Origin: Lamellibrachia columna
Taxonomy: Eukaryota; Annelida; Polychaeta; Sabellida; Siboglinidae
Direction: 5' to 3'
DNA: 64,000 nucleotides
NCBI GenBank assembly: GCA_963662155.1
Contig: OY759267.1
Coordinates: 17,038,561-17,102,560, forward strand
Below the pieces are notes generated by a model. That model saw only the letters and a list, made by a program, of their open reading frames with translations. It had not been told where the DNA came from and made no database searches. Below, piece by piece: positions 34,460 to 58,044 of this stretch (positions within the stretch are counted from its first letter, which is position 1; every line of letters starts with the position of its first letter). A program made the translations under genes and the position numbers.

Positions 34460-35525
34460 GACCGACTTGGGTTTTACTATACAAGAATCATTTGCATACA
34501 TACGTACATACATATATGAAAACGATTCTTATTTATTTCGGACTGGAATAATCGTCGGGCGTCTATATTACGTTGCATCCTATGTAGATACAGTGCTTAA
34601 TTGATTTGTAACAGCATTTAATAAATAATGAGTCCGTTAAAAAGAATCAACAACAAGTACACAACCATTGCTCTCGAGTAGAAACACTTGTACTAGATTC
34701 CATCCCAGACTCCAGTTCGTATTGTGTAACCAATAATGGAAGCTAAATGAAAAGAACGTCCGGTGTGTGATGGATCAATGCCAATGACTTACTGAACACT
34801 GGACATTATTGGCATAACATACATATGACATGGACTACGTCTGGTGCGAATATAGCATGGCCTTCTACCCGTTTAATTTTTAAACGGTATGGAAAGTAGT
34901 CGTTTTCACCATACGCATCTAATATATTGAACAACGACGCGACTGGCGTAACTACATAGCTACTTTACGCATAAATCCTGCCTATGCAGATGGCCAACTC
35001 TAATTCATTAGTGGCCAGAGTAAAGAAACCGTAGCCACGCATGTACAAAACATCGACACGAGAATGAGTGAGATGACTATCGGAGTACCATAAGTAATAT
35101 TGAGCACGTTAGGCTACTGGTCTCCACGATGACGCAATTAAACAAGCATGTCTCTCGAATGCGACTGCTCATTAATCGTCTGTTTAGCTGATCGGTTGAA
35201 ACACGTGTTGACCGTTGTATGCGGGAGTTTCTGATGGTCGTTGCTAAATGCTGGTATTCTAACATTGATTTTTCAGTATATCTAATTGATGGTCATGAAA
35301 TGTGCTGGATATGTCAAAAATAACGCATGCTACATTATGAGGAAAATATATTCGTCTTTCCGGAACTGTTAAAATTAAAACAAATAACAAGACATGTATA
35401 TCCCAATCAAAGCCAACATAGATGTAAGCCGCAATTTGCAGTTTTCGACCCACGGACTGAAGCCTCTGTAGTGAGACGAAAGAAAGGTATGTACAATTAA
35501 GTCTTAACATTACAACATTACAACA
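34460..35525. other. Gene-free DNA
   Basis: Open frames at 35077-35510 have no recognisable features. No repeat was identified. Confidence 0.4.
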
Positions 35526-35531
35526 CTCGAA

Positions 35532-35843
35532 CTACATGAATGTGCCGTGTGCATACATGTACACCATGGTCGACGGGAACCATCTACATGAATGTGCCGT
35601 GTGCCTACATGTGCACCGTGGTCGACGGGAACCAACTACATGAATGTACCGTGTGCCTACATGTACACCATGGTCGACGGGAACCAACTACATGAATGTG
35701 CAGTGTGCATACATGTACACCATGGTCGACGGGAACCAACTACATGAATGTGCAGTGTGCATACATGTACACCATGGTCGACGGGAACCAACTACATGAA
35801 TGTGCCGTGTGCATACATGTGCACCGTGGTCGACAGGAACCAT
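35532..35843. repeat. 52-bp minisatellite, six units
   Basis: Units start at about 35532, 35584, 35636, 35688, 35740 and 35792, all 52 bp, with the cores TGTGCATACATGTACACCAT and GGTCGACGGGAACCA. The array continues into CATTTAATTATTCCAT; a single related copy lies at 39350-39390. Confidence 0.95.
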
Positions 35844-36411
35844 TTAATTATTCCATATTATTTAGTGCCAAGATGGTCTACCTTGAAAACAGTTTCTGTC
35901 AGTGATAAGACAGGAAAGACACATTTAGACATAATTATATGAACATGAAAAAGCCAATCGTGCCGTATTGTTAGTAAAATGGTTCAGCATGAAACACGCC
36001 ATCGCACATAAAAACCACGGCATTGCGCAGAGTTTAAAGCTTTGGATGATATGATTGACTCCTGCTTGAAACCTTTTCGTGGAACCATTTCCAACACAGA
36101 CGTTAGCATATGGAACATAAATAATATGTCCATTAAATACACACGTTAGAGAGTGTTAATTAGGTGAGGTGCACGCGTGCATTATATTTACGTAACTCCT
36201 GTGATAATGACAATATGAATATTATAATATTGAAATAATTGATCCATTTGTTAAATGCAGAGGTTATATGTTTCTCGTTTATCAAGAGTTATGGTTCATG
36301 TGCAGTTTCGCATTGGTACGTCCGTCAGATTAAGTGCAACCGTTCCTGTAAACTGCTTTACGTGCGAACAACTGCTGGCGCTCCAGCAGAAGCAGCCGTG
36401 TACCAGAGGAA

Positions 36412-36645
36412 CTATACGCTACAGCTGTTGAGCGGCTGCTGTACATCAGTGCAGTGCAGTGCAATGTCATCATGGGTGTGTGTCAAGTCCAGTGACATGT
36501 CACCGGGAAGTGCCAATGACAACGGTGCTTGGTGCAGATACTGGTGTAATTCGTCAGCAACTGCAATGAGGCGCTGACCGTCGCCTTGTCGGAACACAAA
36601 CAAAGTGTAGTTAGTGCTGTCTACTAGTCGGAACGTTTGGCCATA
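36412..36645 (-). other. Unidentified open frame, possible exon
   Basis: The minus-strand frame reads TNYTLFVFRQGDGQRLIAV then DELHQYLHQAPLSLALPGDM and stops. Codon composition looks gene-like, but no family was recognised and there is no clear acceptor. The minus-strand frame at 58189-58371 has a vaguely similar T-L-x-x-F layout. Confidence 0.2.
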
Positions 36646-36742
36646 TCACAATAAAATGTACCAATGAATTACTGCTTAGCCAGATGTAAATAACATGACT
36701 GTTTCTCCAGCAGATGCTAGTGCTTCAAAGAGGTCATGTACG

Positions 36743-36763
36743 TGCGTGCGTGCGTGCGTGCGC

Positions 36764-36810
<47 letters not shown>

Positions 36811-36815
36811 TGTAC
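36743..36815. repeat. (GTGC)n microsatellite
   Basis: Tandem GTGC tetranucleotides with one GCGC interruption. Confidence 0.95.
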
Positions 36816-37283
36816 GTGCATTTCCTAAAAAATAATTTGGTAATGGTCTTGAATTTGAAGTTTTGTTTTGATGGTACAATTCTTTGTGATACTGCCAACG
36901 TCTCCTATTAAACACAAACTGAAAGGAATTAACTGAATTAACATGAACTAGAACGATAACGCAACTCATTAAAGGCATGCAAAAAACTTATAAACTCACA
37001 CTACAGTAATATGCATTATACTGTTATAAGTAAACTACAGGTATGGGGCTGTGAGTTATGTTGAACAGTTATGGGAATAGTTCTCCACCATGCACTAGTG
37101 TATTTATATATTAAACAGGTGGTTCATAATTTGGCCCAAACTGGTCGGCACATACTCGCACTACAAAAGTAAGTAGTAAATCAGAATTTTGCAAAGAGTG
37201 TCTGCTACCTGAAAAATTTCTTTCTCCTAATATAAATACAACAGTATTTGTCCATGACCTTCGAATGGGAGACCCGACAGACG

Positions 37284-39582
37284 CAGGGTTGGGTTTCTGA
37301 CATTTAGAAAGGTATTTCTGATGGGACATGTGAGAAACTGTCAGAAACTAGTTTCTGTCATGTCACAGACTCTCAGAGATTGTCAGTATCTAATCTCTCT
37401 TACTTATGTGAAGGCTTAGCAACTGGTGAATGTGGCCAAGCAGTGTTAATAGAAAGCAGTAGGCCAATCAGCTTGAAACAAGCACTTTGAATGGCAAACG
37501 TGATAAATGCAAGAAAGTCAGCCCAGTATGTAGGGTTGTTGCTCACTATCAGTTATCTAACTTTTACTTTGGGCAATGCAACAGCCTGGAACTGAGTTGA
37601 AATCTTCTTTGATATTGAGCCATAGCCTGTGTAATGATATTGGGCCATAGCCTGTGTAATGATATTGGGCCATAGCCTGTGTAATGATATTGAGCCATAG
37701 CCTATGTAATGATATTGAGCCATAGCCTGTGTAATGATATTGAGCCATAGCCTGTGTAATGATATTGAGCCATAGCCTGTGTAATGATATTGAGCCATAG
37801 CCTGTGTAATGATATTGAGCCATAGCCTGTGTAATGATATTGAGCCATAGCCTGTGTAATGATATTGAGCCATAGCCTGTGTAATGATATTGAGCCCTAG
37901 CCTGTGTAATGATATTGAGCCATAGACTGTGTAATGATATTGAGCCATAGCCTGTGTAATGATATTGAGCCATAGCCTGTGTAATGTTATTGAGCCCTAG
38001 CCTGTGTAATGATATTGAGCCATAGCCTGTGTAATGATATTGAGCCATAGCCTGTGTAATGATATTGAGCCATAGCCTGCGTAATGATATTGAGCCATAG
38101 CCTGCGTAATGATATTGAGCCATAGCCTGTGTAATGATATTGAGCCATAGCCTGTGTAATGATATTGGGCCATAGCATGTATAATGATATTGGGCCATAG
38201 CCTGTGTAATGATATTGAGCCATAGCCTGTGTAATGATATTGGGCCATAGCCTGTGTAATGATATTGGGCCATAGCCTGTGTAATGATATTGGGCCATAG
38301 CCTGTGTAATGATATTGGGCCATAGCCTGTGTAATGATATTGAGCCATAGCCTGTGTAATGATATTGGGCCATAGCCTGTGTAATGATATTGAGCCATAG
38401 CCTGTGTAATGATATTGGGCCATAGCCTGTGTAATGATATTGAGCCATAGCCTGTGTAATGATATTGAGCCATAGCCTGTGTAATGATATTGAGCCATAG
38501 CCTGTGTAATGATATTGGGCCATAGCCTGTGTAATGATATTGGGCCATAGCCTGTGTAATGATATTGAGCCATAGCCTGTGTAATGATATTGAGCCATAG
38601 CCTGTGTAATGATATTGAGCCATAGCCTGTGTAATGATATTGGGCCATAGCCTGTGTAATGATATTGGGCCATAGCCTGTGTAATGATATTGAGCCATAG
38701 CCTGTGTAATGATATTGAGCCATAGCCTGTGTAATGATATTGAGCCACAGCCTGTGTAATGATATTGAGCCATAGCCTGTGTAATTATATTGAGCCATAG
38801 CCTGTGTAATGATATTGAGCCACAGCCTGTGTAATGATATTGAGCCATAGCCTGTGTAATGATATTGAGCCACAGCCTGTGTAATGATATTGAGCCACAG
38901 CCTGTGTAATGATATTGAGCCATAGCCTGTGTAATGATATTGAGCCATAGCCTGTGTAATGATATTGAGCCATAGCCTGTGTAATGATATTGAGCCAGGG
39001 CCTGTGTAATGATATTGAGCCAGGGCCTGTGTAATGATATTGAGCCAGGGCCTGTGTAATGATATTGAAACAAGGGGAGCTATTTACTGGCCAATCATGA
39101 TTGTAACTACATTTGCATTACTTAATCTTAACTCCAAGAGCTCCACAAAGAAATCCTTGCCTAGCCTTTTATTGCCTTCCTAATTTTCACTAACATCTGT
39201 CCACAGTCCTAACCCAGTTCATGGATGTCCTCTCCAATGTTATTGCTGGTATGCACTTACACACCAAGCCAGTTTCCTTCATGCTTTCCCAAATGTGACT
39301 GACACCTGTCCCATTGTCTTAAAAATTTGAACACAATGTGCATATATATGTATAACGTAGTCGACGGGAAACATTTAATTATTTCATAGATTAAAAATTG
39401 ATATCATGATAATAATGCATTACACATTGATTTTAAATTATAGTCTACACAGTAAATAAAATGGTATGTCTTCTTTAGTTTCTGACATCAGAAAGGTATT
39501 TCTGAGGTTTCTGACAGTTCCTGACGCTTAGACATCAGAAAAGTATTTCTGGCGAGACGGTATCAGAAATGTGCCAACCCTG
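37284..39582. mobile_element. hAT-like non-autonomous DNA transposon carrying a satellite array
   Basis: The left end reads CAGGGTTGGGTTTCTGACAT and the right end, reverse-complemented, CAGGGTTGGCACATTTCTGA. They share nine terminal bases plus a TTTCTGA subterminal motif that recurs inside both ends (as in hAT elements). The flanking octamers are GACAGACG (37276-37283) and GACAGAAG (39583-39590), a 7/8 match of the length expected for hAT target duplication. There is no transposase; most of the interior is the 25-bp array. Confidence 0.75.
37611..39068. repeat. 25-bp satellite array, about 58 units
   Basis: Unit GATATTGAGCCATAGCC plus TGTGTAAT. The register is unchanged from end to end, so there is no net indel in about 1,450 bp. 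Variants include GGGCC for GAGCC, CACAGCC, CCTAGCC, and CAGGGCC in the last three units. The minus strand lacks stop codons in any frame, giving an apparent 463-codon frame that repeats every 25 residues; it is not treated as a gene. Confidence 0.97.
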
Positions 39583-40009
39583 GACAGAAGGCATACATTT
39601 GATATTATATACATAAAACAAACTTATTACAAAACAAATTTAGGCACATGCAATAAAACTATTATAGTAAAACAACCAGAAGAAATGCAATCACAATGTT
39701 CAATCACAATATTTTTCACCCAAGAATGACCACAAAAAATTAAACAAATGTGTATGGCCACTGCTGATATATAGACATGCTTTGGACAGTGTCAGACAAT
39801 ACATTCAATCACTAAACAAAAGAAGCACACAATAACTAAGCCAGATAACAAATAAAAGCATAAATACATATATTTAATTAACCAATGTACGTATTAGTTA
39901 CCTCCACCACGATAGAAAGGTTAGTTTTCCGACATCTCAAGAGATGGAGTGGCACTGCCAAGGAACACCAAGATATAGACAACATTATGAACAGAACACA
40001 GATCATATG

Positions 40010-40700
40010 TAAAGTGCCACAACAGAACAGGCAACACATATTGTGTGCCACTACAGTACATATAACATATATTGTGTGCCACTGCAGTTCACACAACACA
40101 TGTCATGTGCGACATTATAACCAACACATGTTATGTGCCATCAAAGTACAAAAAACACATGTTGTGTTCAACTGCAGAACAGACAATACATTACACTACA
40201 GTACAGGAAACAGACATCATGTGCCACAGCAGCACAGACAACATATATCATATGCCACTACAGTACAGACAACATATATAATGTGCCACTACAGTACAGA
40301 CAATGCACATCATGTGCCACTACAATACAGACAACATATATAATGTGCCACTACAGTACAGACAACACACATCATGTGCCACTACAGTACAGACAACATA
40401 TATCATATGCCACTACAGTACAGACAACATATATAATGTGCCACTACAGTACAGACAATGCACATCATGTGCCGCTACAATACAGACAACATATATAATG
40501 TGCCACTACAGTACAGACAACACACATCATGTGCCACTACAGTACAGACAACATATATCATGTGCCACTACTGTACAGACAACACACATCGTGTGCCACT
40601 ACAGTACAGACAACATATATCATGTGCCACTACAGTACAGACAACACACATCGTGTGCCACTACAGTAGAGACAACATATATCATGTGCCACTACATATC
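40010..40700. repeat. 31-bp minisatellite, left block
   Basis: Units of GTGCCACTACAGTACAGACA followed by ACATATATCAT or ACACACATCAT, about 22 copies. The first copies are more diverged. Open in plus-strand frames because the unit lacks stops. Confidence 0.95.
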
Positions 40701-40711
40701 ATGCACATTGA

Positions 40712-41079
40712 GGTCAATTACATTGTAATTGGAAATGCCAATTCCAATTCCGGAATTAGAAATGGTATTTATTTTTTATTTTTTTTGAAATGGAACTGAA
40801 AATGTAATTGGCATTTTTAATTATAGATAATTAATAAAAATAATATGTTGTGTATATCATATAATAAATTATTTGTTTGTCATTAAATACCATAATATGC
40901 AGAAATAAGACAAAGCTGCTGTAAAATGGATGTCGCTTTTTGGTGTTGAATATGTCTATGGTTGCTCTGTTCACCTACTTTTATTTCAATAGGGAATTGA
41001 TAACTGGAATTGGTATTTTTGAGGTGGAACTGGTACTGGTAATTGGTGTGTAATTGGAATTGTTACAATGTAACTGACC
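40712..41079. mobile_element. Inverted-repeat element (MITE-like) inside the 31-bp array
   Basis: Left end GGTCAATTACATTGTAA; right end TTACAATGTAACTGACC, its near reverse complement. The interior is AT-rich with AATTGGAATTGG-type repeats. It splits the minisatellite into two blocks. A second copy is at 52165-52609. Confidence 0.7.
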
Positions 41080-41090
41080 CGAAGTCTGAT

Positions 41091-41636
41091 ATCTTGCACC
41101 ACTATAGCACAGGCAACATACATTGTGTGCCACTACAGTACTGACAACACATATCGTGTGCCACTACAGTACAGACAACACACATTGTGTGCCACTACAG
41201 TACCGACAACATACATCGTGTGCCACTACAGTACAGACAACATATATCGTGTGCCACTACAGTACAGACAACATATATCGTGTGCCACTACAGTACAGAT
41301 AACATATATCGTGTGCCACTACAATACCGACAACATACATCGTGTGCCACTACAGTACAGACAACATATATCGTGTGCCACTACAGTACCGACAACATAC
41401 ATCGTGTGCCACTACAGTACAGACAACATATATCGTGTGCCACTACAGTACAGACAACATACATCGTGTGCCGCTACAGTACAGACAACATATATCGTGT
41501 GCCACTACAGTACAGACAACATATATCGTGTGCCACTACAGTACCGACAACATACATCGTGTGCCACTACAGTACAGACAACATACATCGTGTGCCACTA
41601 CAGTACAGACAACATATATCGTGTGCCACTACAGTC
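41091..41636. repeat. 31-bp minisatellite, right block
   Basis: About 17 further units with GTGCCACTACAGTACAGACA and a characteristic ACATATATCGT ending. They are more uniform than the left block, and all have CGT where the left block mostly has CAT. Confidence 0.95.
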
Positions 41637-42249
41637 TGCCATGTCTTCAACAGCAAATGTGCCAAGTGCAAGAGGCAAAGTCCACACATAGCTTTTAAAT
41701 GTGTTGTCAGAAGTTTGTGTTCACCGTGGTTATAACTAGAGAAAAACAAGTTTTTTGGGGGGCAGGAGCATTAGGTTTGAACATGGAAATAAATAGTACA
41801 AAGCTATTTTTCAGGATATTTGCAAAATACCGTATTGAACAACATAGAACAGAACACAGGTATCAGAAATTGGTCTGAAAAAAATGGCAATAGCAATTTT
41901 TTTAAACTAATACATTCCAAAAGATAGATCGACTATTTGTCACAAATCAACACTTCATGTCTACGAGAATACGTTGGCCCCCCATTATTTTAAAATAAGA
42001 TTTTGACCTTAAATCTGATATACTGGGTACGTATGTTTCATATACTGTACTCGATATTTTTAAAGCCAGGTCTTTTCAGTATATCGTAAGCTTTAAATTG
42101 ATTGTCAAAAATAAAGAATGTTACCTTTGACTCCAAAATTACACCTTTCTCTGTAATGATATTTTTTATTGAACAATTGTGTTTGTCATTTGTGATGTTA
42201 TGGCTAATAATCTTTGTAACATTTCATGTTGTCACAGTGGCTTTCTCAC

Positions 42250-54724
<12,475 letters not shown>

Positions 54725-54927
54725 GTTGTTTATTGACAACCAGAAGTTATCGCCATCTGGCGAACAATAGATGCTCGCCCTCACGGTGTTGGACTCGCTA
54801 TGTGGCGCCACTATACGAACAACTTCGCCCTCGACGCGAGTGAAGGGATCATGCCTCTACACTTCCTGGTGTGTTGCGAATGTAGGGCATAGTAATTTTA
54901 GGTATGTGTTATTTAAGAAAAATCATA

Positions 54928-55122
54928 TCATCTGACATAAATGCAATTGAGCAGGCACATTGGCAGGTTTGCTGGTAGAACATGTTGGCAGTGTAACTGT
55001 GGATTTTTAGATAATCTCAATAGCCGGAAGGATTTTTGGCAATTTTTTCGCCACAAGGCACGTGTGCGCAGTAATTCATGCAGACATTGGTAAACATTGA
55101 CGGGTGTGGCACGTTCAGACAT
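54928..55122 (-). other. Candidate first exon or chance frame
   Basis: Opens MSERATPVNVYQCLHELLR and continues ALWRKNCQKSF. The 3' part (below about 54990) is an interspersed repeat also seen at 59455-59515 and near 3541. No donor or partner exon was identified. Confidence 0.2.
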
Positions 55123-55251
55123 TTTAAAAGTGTTAGAAATATGTGATTTTTACTAAACTCGACCAGCATGTCAGTGAGATGATGACAACGGCAGGTAGGA
55201 AATTTAAGAAATGTTGATGGTTTCGTTTTTTTATAATCATACAGAACGTTA

Positions 55252-55362
55252 ACATGGCCGCGAATGGGAAACGTAACAGTAGGCTGAACCCTGAACTGTC
55301 GCGTTTCTTCATTTTCATATTGGAGAAATGCTTAAAATTTGAAGATTGTGTGCTTGCAACTT
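55252..55362 (+). other. Short open frame with good start context
   Basis: AACATGGCCGCGAATGGG starts a 36-codon frame (MAANGKRNSRLNPELSRFF, then a Leu/Ile-rich end) closed by TAG. It is divergent from the frame at 55122 and from MORN1. It may be the remains or first exon of a gene whose continuation is replaced by repeats. Confidence 0.25.
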
Positions 55363-55454
55363 AGGGTGTATTTGCACCAATGGTGGTTATTTAGAGATAG
55401 TGAGTTCACGATAGTTTTTTTTCACATTTGGAGGTTGGTCTTATAAATTGGTGG

Positions 55455-55612
55455 CAATGGCGTATCTAGGATCTCGTAAGGGAGGGGAGCAAAGAAGGGG
55501 CAAGCCTATCACCCATGCTACCACGTAGCGACACAGAGAAAAAATGCGTGAAAATGAAATAAGCCAAAGGGGGGCCATGGCCTCCCCCCAAAAAAAATAA
55601 CAATACGCCACT
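55455..55612. mobile_element. MITE-like copy, AGTGGCGTAT family
   Basis: Starts CAATGGCGTATCTAGGATCT and ends CAATACGCCACTG, the cleanest pair of ends in the window. GGTTGGTCYTATAAATTGGT occurs on both sides, so it may have inserted into the G-rich repeat that follows. Confidence 0.65.
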
Positions 55613-55674
55613 GATTGATGTGAAGTTGGTCCTATAAATTGGTGGGAGGTTGGCTTCAAACAATAAGTGGTGTG

Positions 55675-55815
55675 TGGGAGGTGGAGTTGGTCGGGTTGGT
55701 GGGAGATGGGAGGTGGGGTTGGTGGGAGATGGGAGGTGGGGTTGGTGGCATATGGGAGGTGGGGTTGGTGGCATATGGGAGGTGTGGTTAATGGGAGATG
55801 GGAGGTGCACACAAA
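55675..55815. repeat. G-rich minisatellite of about 23 bp
   Basis: About six units of GGGAGATGGGAGGTGGGGTT plus GGT. The Gly-Trp-rich and Pro/His-rich frames here are artefacts. Confidence 0.9.
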
Positions 55816-56084
55816 AATATGGTGGGGTGGGAGATTATCTCCACAAACAAGTGGAAGACGAGAGGTTGAGAATCTTCTTCTCTTGCTCGAAGTCCGAATG
55901 ACACAGGCAGTGTGCGTTGAACGGAAGTGCCCAATGCAGCAGGTAGACTTGATCGACAGTCCGCGGTTTTCTCGCTCAGGTACCGCGTCCCGCAAATAGG
56001 ATACTGATCGCTCGCCAGCAATAGAATAAAACTATCCAGCTTACATTTGCAAAATATATTTTTTTAATAACAAATTATGCCGTC

Positions 56085-56195
56085 AATTGCCATACAACAA
56101 ACCGGACTGTTCAAAGCGCTTTACACGTCACCCCCCCCCCTCCCCCCCTACAACAAACCGGACTGTTCAAAGCGCTTTACACGTCGCCACCCCCC
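56085..56195. repeat. Tandem duplication with C homopolymers
   Basis: CAACAAACCGGACTGTTCAA followed by AGCGCTTTACACGTC occurs twice, each copy ending in a long run of C. On the minus strand the adjacent 56210-56262 has a box A-like GGTAGCGTAGCGG and may be a SINE head. Confidence 0.8.
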
Positions 56196-56458
56196 CCCCC
56201 GAACACGAGTAGTCTCAGCTGAGAGTGCGAGGTTCAAACCGCTACGCTACCGCGCACCATGCATATAGAAAGTATACAAATTCGCTGCTATGTATAAACT
56301 TTATTTTTGGTTGGTATTGGTTGTGGCGTTGAATAAGCAGGTCTCCCTAAAGTGCACCGAATTAAAATTCGATTTAAAGTCTAGCTTGAGATCATCCTCA
56401 CTGTGGTACGAACGCCGATGTCTCAGCAAAACACTGTGCTTAAATGTTCCATGTGCGT

Positions 56459-56524
56459 TTGTTTCCGGGTTGAATAAGTTTTTGTTTCCGGGTTGAATAA
56501 GTTTTTGTTTCCGGGTTGAATAAG
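56459..56524. repeat. 23-bp tandem repeat, three units
   Basis: GTTTCCGGGTTGAATAAG plus a T run, three almost exact copies. Confidence 0.9.
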
Positions 56525-56974
56525 AAAGTGCACACAACACTGCTTTAATTACAAACTACGATGACACAATTTTCGGTAGATACTCCATTTTATTTCTCCA
56601 TCAAATTATATTTATATCCTTAGATGGCTGACGTTACTAGGATGACATGATTAATTAGACACGTAGTATATAACAGTATTCCCGAAACACTTAGCAGATC
56701 TAGACGATGAGCCTTTACACCATTTTACGGGTGAAACCGACAGCTACGAACACCGATCGAAATAGCAGAGGTCGAGAAGACACTTTAAAACTTGGCAAAC
56801 GTACGAGATTTTCGACCGGTTACCAAAAGCAATGAATTATTCAAATAAGCAATTCCATACTTTCCTAACCGATCACACACACATCACAAACTATGCCTTC
56901 CCGCAACACCTTCCCATCGACGGCGTTGGCCAGGGTACCCTTATTGCCTTCCAAAACCTTAGAAGCTACCTGGT

Positions 56975-57257
56975 CCGCCGTCCAAGCTTGTGTACGGTAT
57001 TCTAAATTAGGCCTAACCATTGCTTAACACAGAGGTATAATCAGCTCTTTTTCCTTATATGTTATATTTCTCCTAATCAACACAACAGCTTGATTAACAT
57101 TTGAAGCGGCAATACCACATTGCTCTGAAACATTCATATCAGCACTTGTTGTTACTCCTAAGTCCTTTTCTGTTATGGTTTTAAGTTTTTAAACACCTTT
57201 GAGTCATCCACATATTTCAATACGTTGCTCATTATATTATCGGCCACGTCATTGATA

Positions 57258-57293
<36 letters not shown>

Positions 57294-58040
57294 TGTATGT
57301 ATGTATGTATGTATGTATGTATGTATGTATGTATGTATGTATGTATGTATGTATGTATGTATGTATGTATGTATGTATGTATGTATGTATATATTAAGAA
57401 TACTGATCCAAAACTTATTTCCAGTTTGAAACCTTCCTACAACACGTTGTCTTCAATCAATCAGCCATTGTTCTATCCAGTCTATTATGCCGTCCCTGAT
57501 AAAATGGGCTTTTAATTAATTTAAGTAGTAATCTAGACCTTGTCGAAAGCTTTTTAAAAATCTATATATATATATATATATATATAATATCTACTGGTGA
57601 TCCCTTGAATAGCCACTTTGATTTCTAACATATGTGTTAAGTATGACCTCGCTTTTATGAATCCATTTTGAGATGGATTTAATAATGTATGCCTAACGAG
57701 GAAGTCCACCATTACGGTCTTTAGTGAACCTTTCTAATAATTTACATATCACTGATGTTAAACTCACTGGTCTGTTATTATCTGGCTTATTTCTCGAACC
57801 CTTTTAAATAATGGTATGATGTTTGCTTCTTTCCATTCAAAAGGACCCACTCCCTCTTTTAATGACAAGTTGAACACTCTTGCAAGTGGTGAACTAATGT
57901 TGCTGTTTCCATTAGTAATGGCGGAATTCCATCCACTCCAGCTGATTTATTATCCTTCACTACCTTTATTTTCTTAGCTACCATTTCTGGAGTTACAGAT
58001 AACTGCGCTAGATAGTCTGATTTAGCCTCCAGAAATTTAG
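56975..58040 (-). mobile_element. LINE fragment, RT N-terminal to middle part (family B)
   Basis: Starts (minus strand) with FLEAKSDYLAQLSVTPEM and VKDNKSAGVDGIPPLLMET, the N-terminal RT region, and runs to the part equivalent to 23200. Interrupted by (ATGT)n and a short (TA)n. Stops and indels throughout. The upstream flank 58045-58375 is unrelated open sequence of unknown origin. Confidence 0.75.
57257..57392. repeat. (ATGT)n microsatellite inside a LINE
   Basis: About 33 ATGT units preceded by a short (TA)n run. The cysteine/methionine/tyrosine frame is an artefact. Confidence 0.97.
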
Positions 58041-58044
58041 CACC

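Noticed and set aside
37557..38948. 463-codon minus-strand open frame
   Set aside because: Translation of a 25-bp satellite whose unit has no minus-strand stops; all three frames are open, and it lacks any start context or homology.
40010..41636. CRISPR-like array
   Set aside because: Repeats are contiguous without unique spacers, in an animal genome; it is a minisatellite.
41125..41691. 188-codon plus-strand frame with Cys/His/Tyr-rich repeats, resembling a zinc-binding repeat protein
   Set aside because: It is the reading of a 31-bp minisatellite; two frames are equally open and each reads the same residues in turn.
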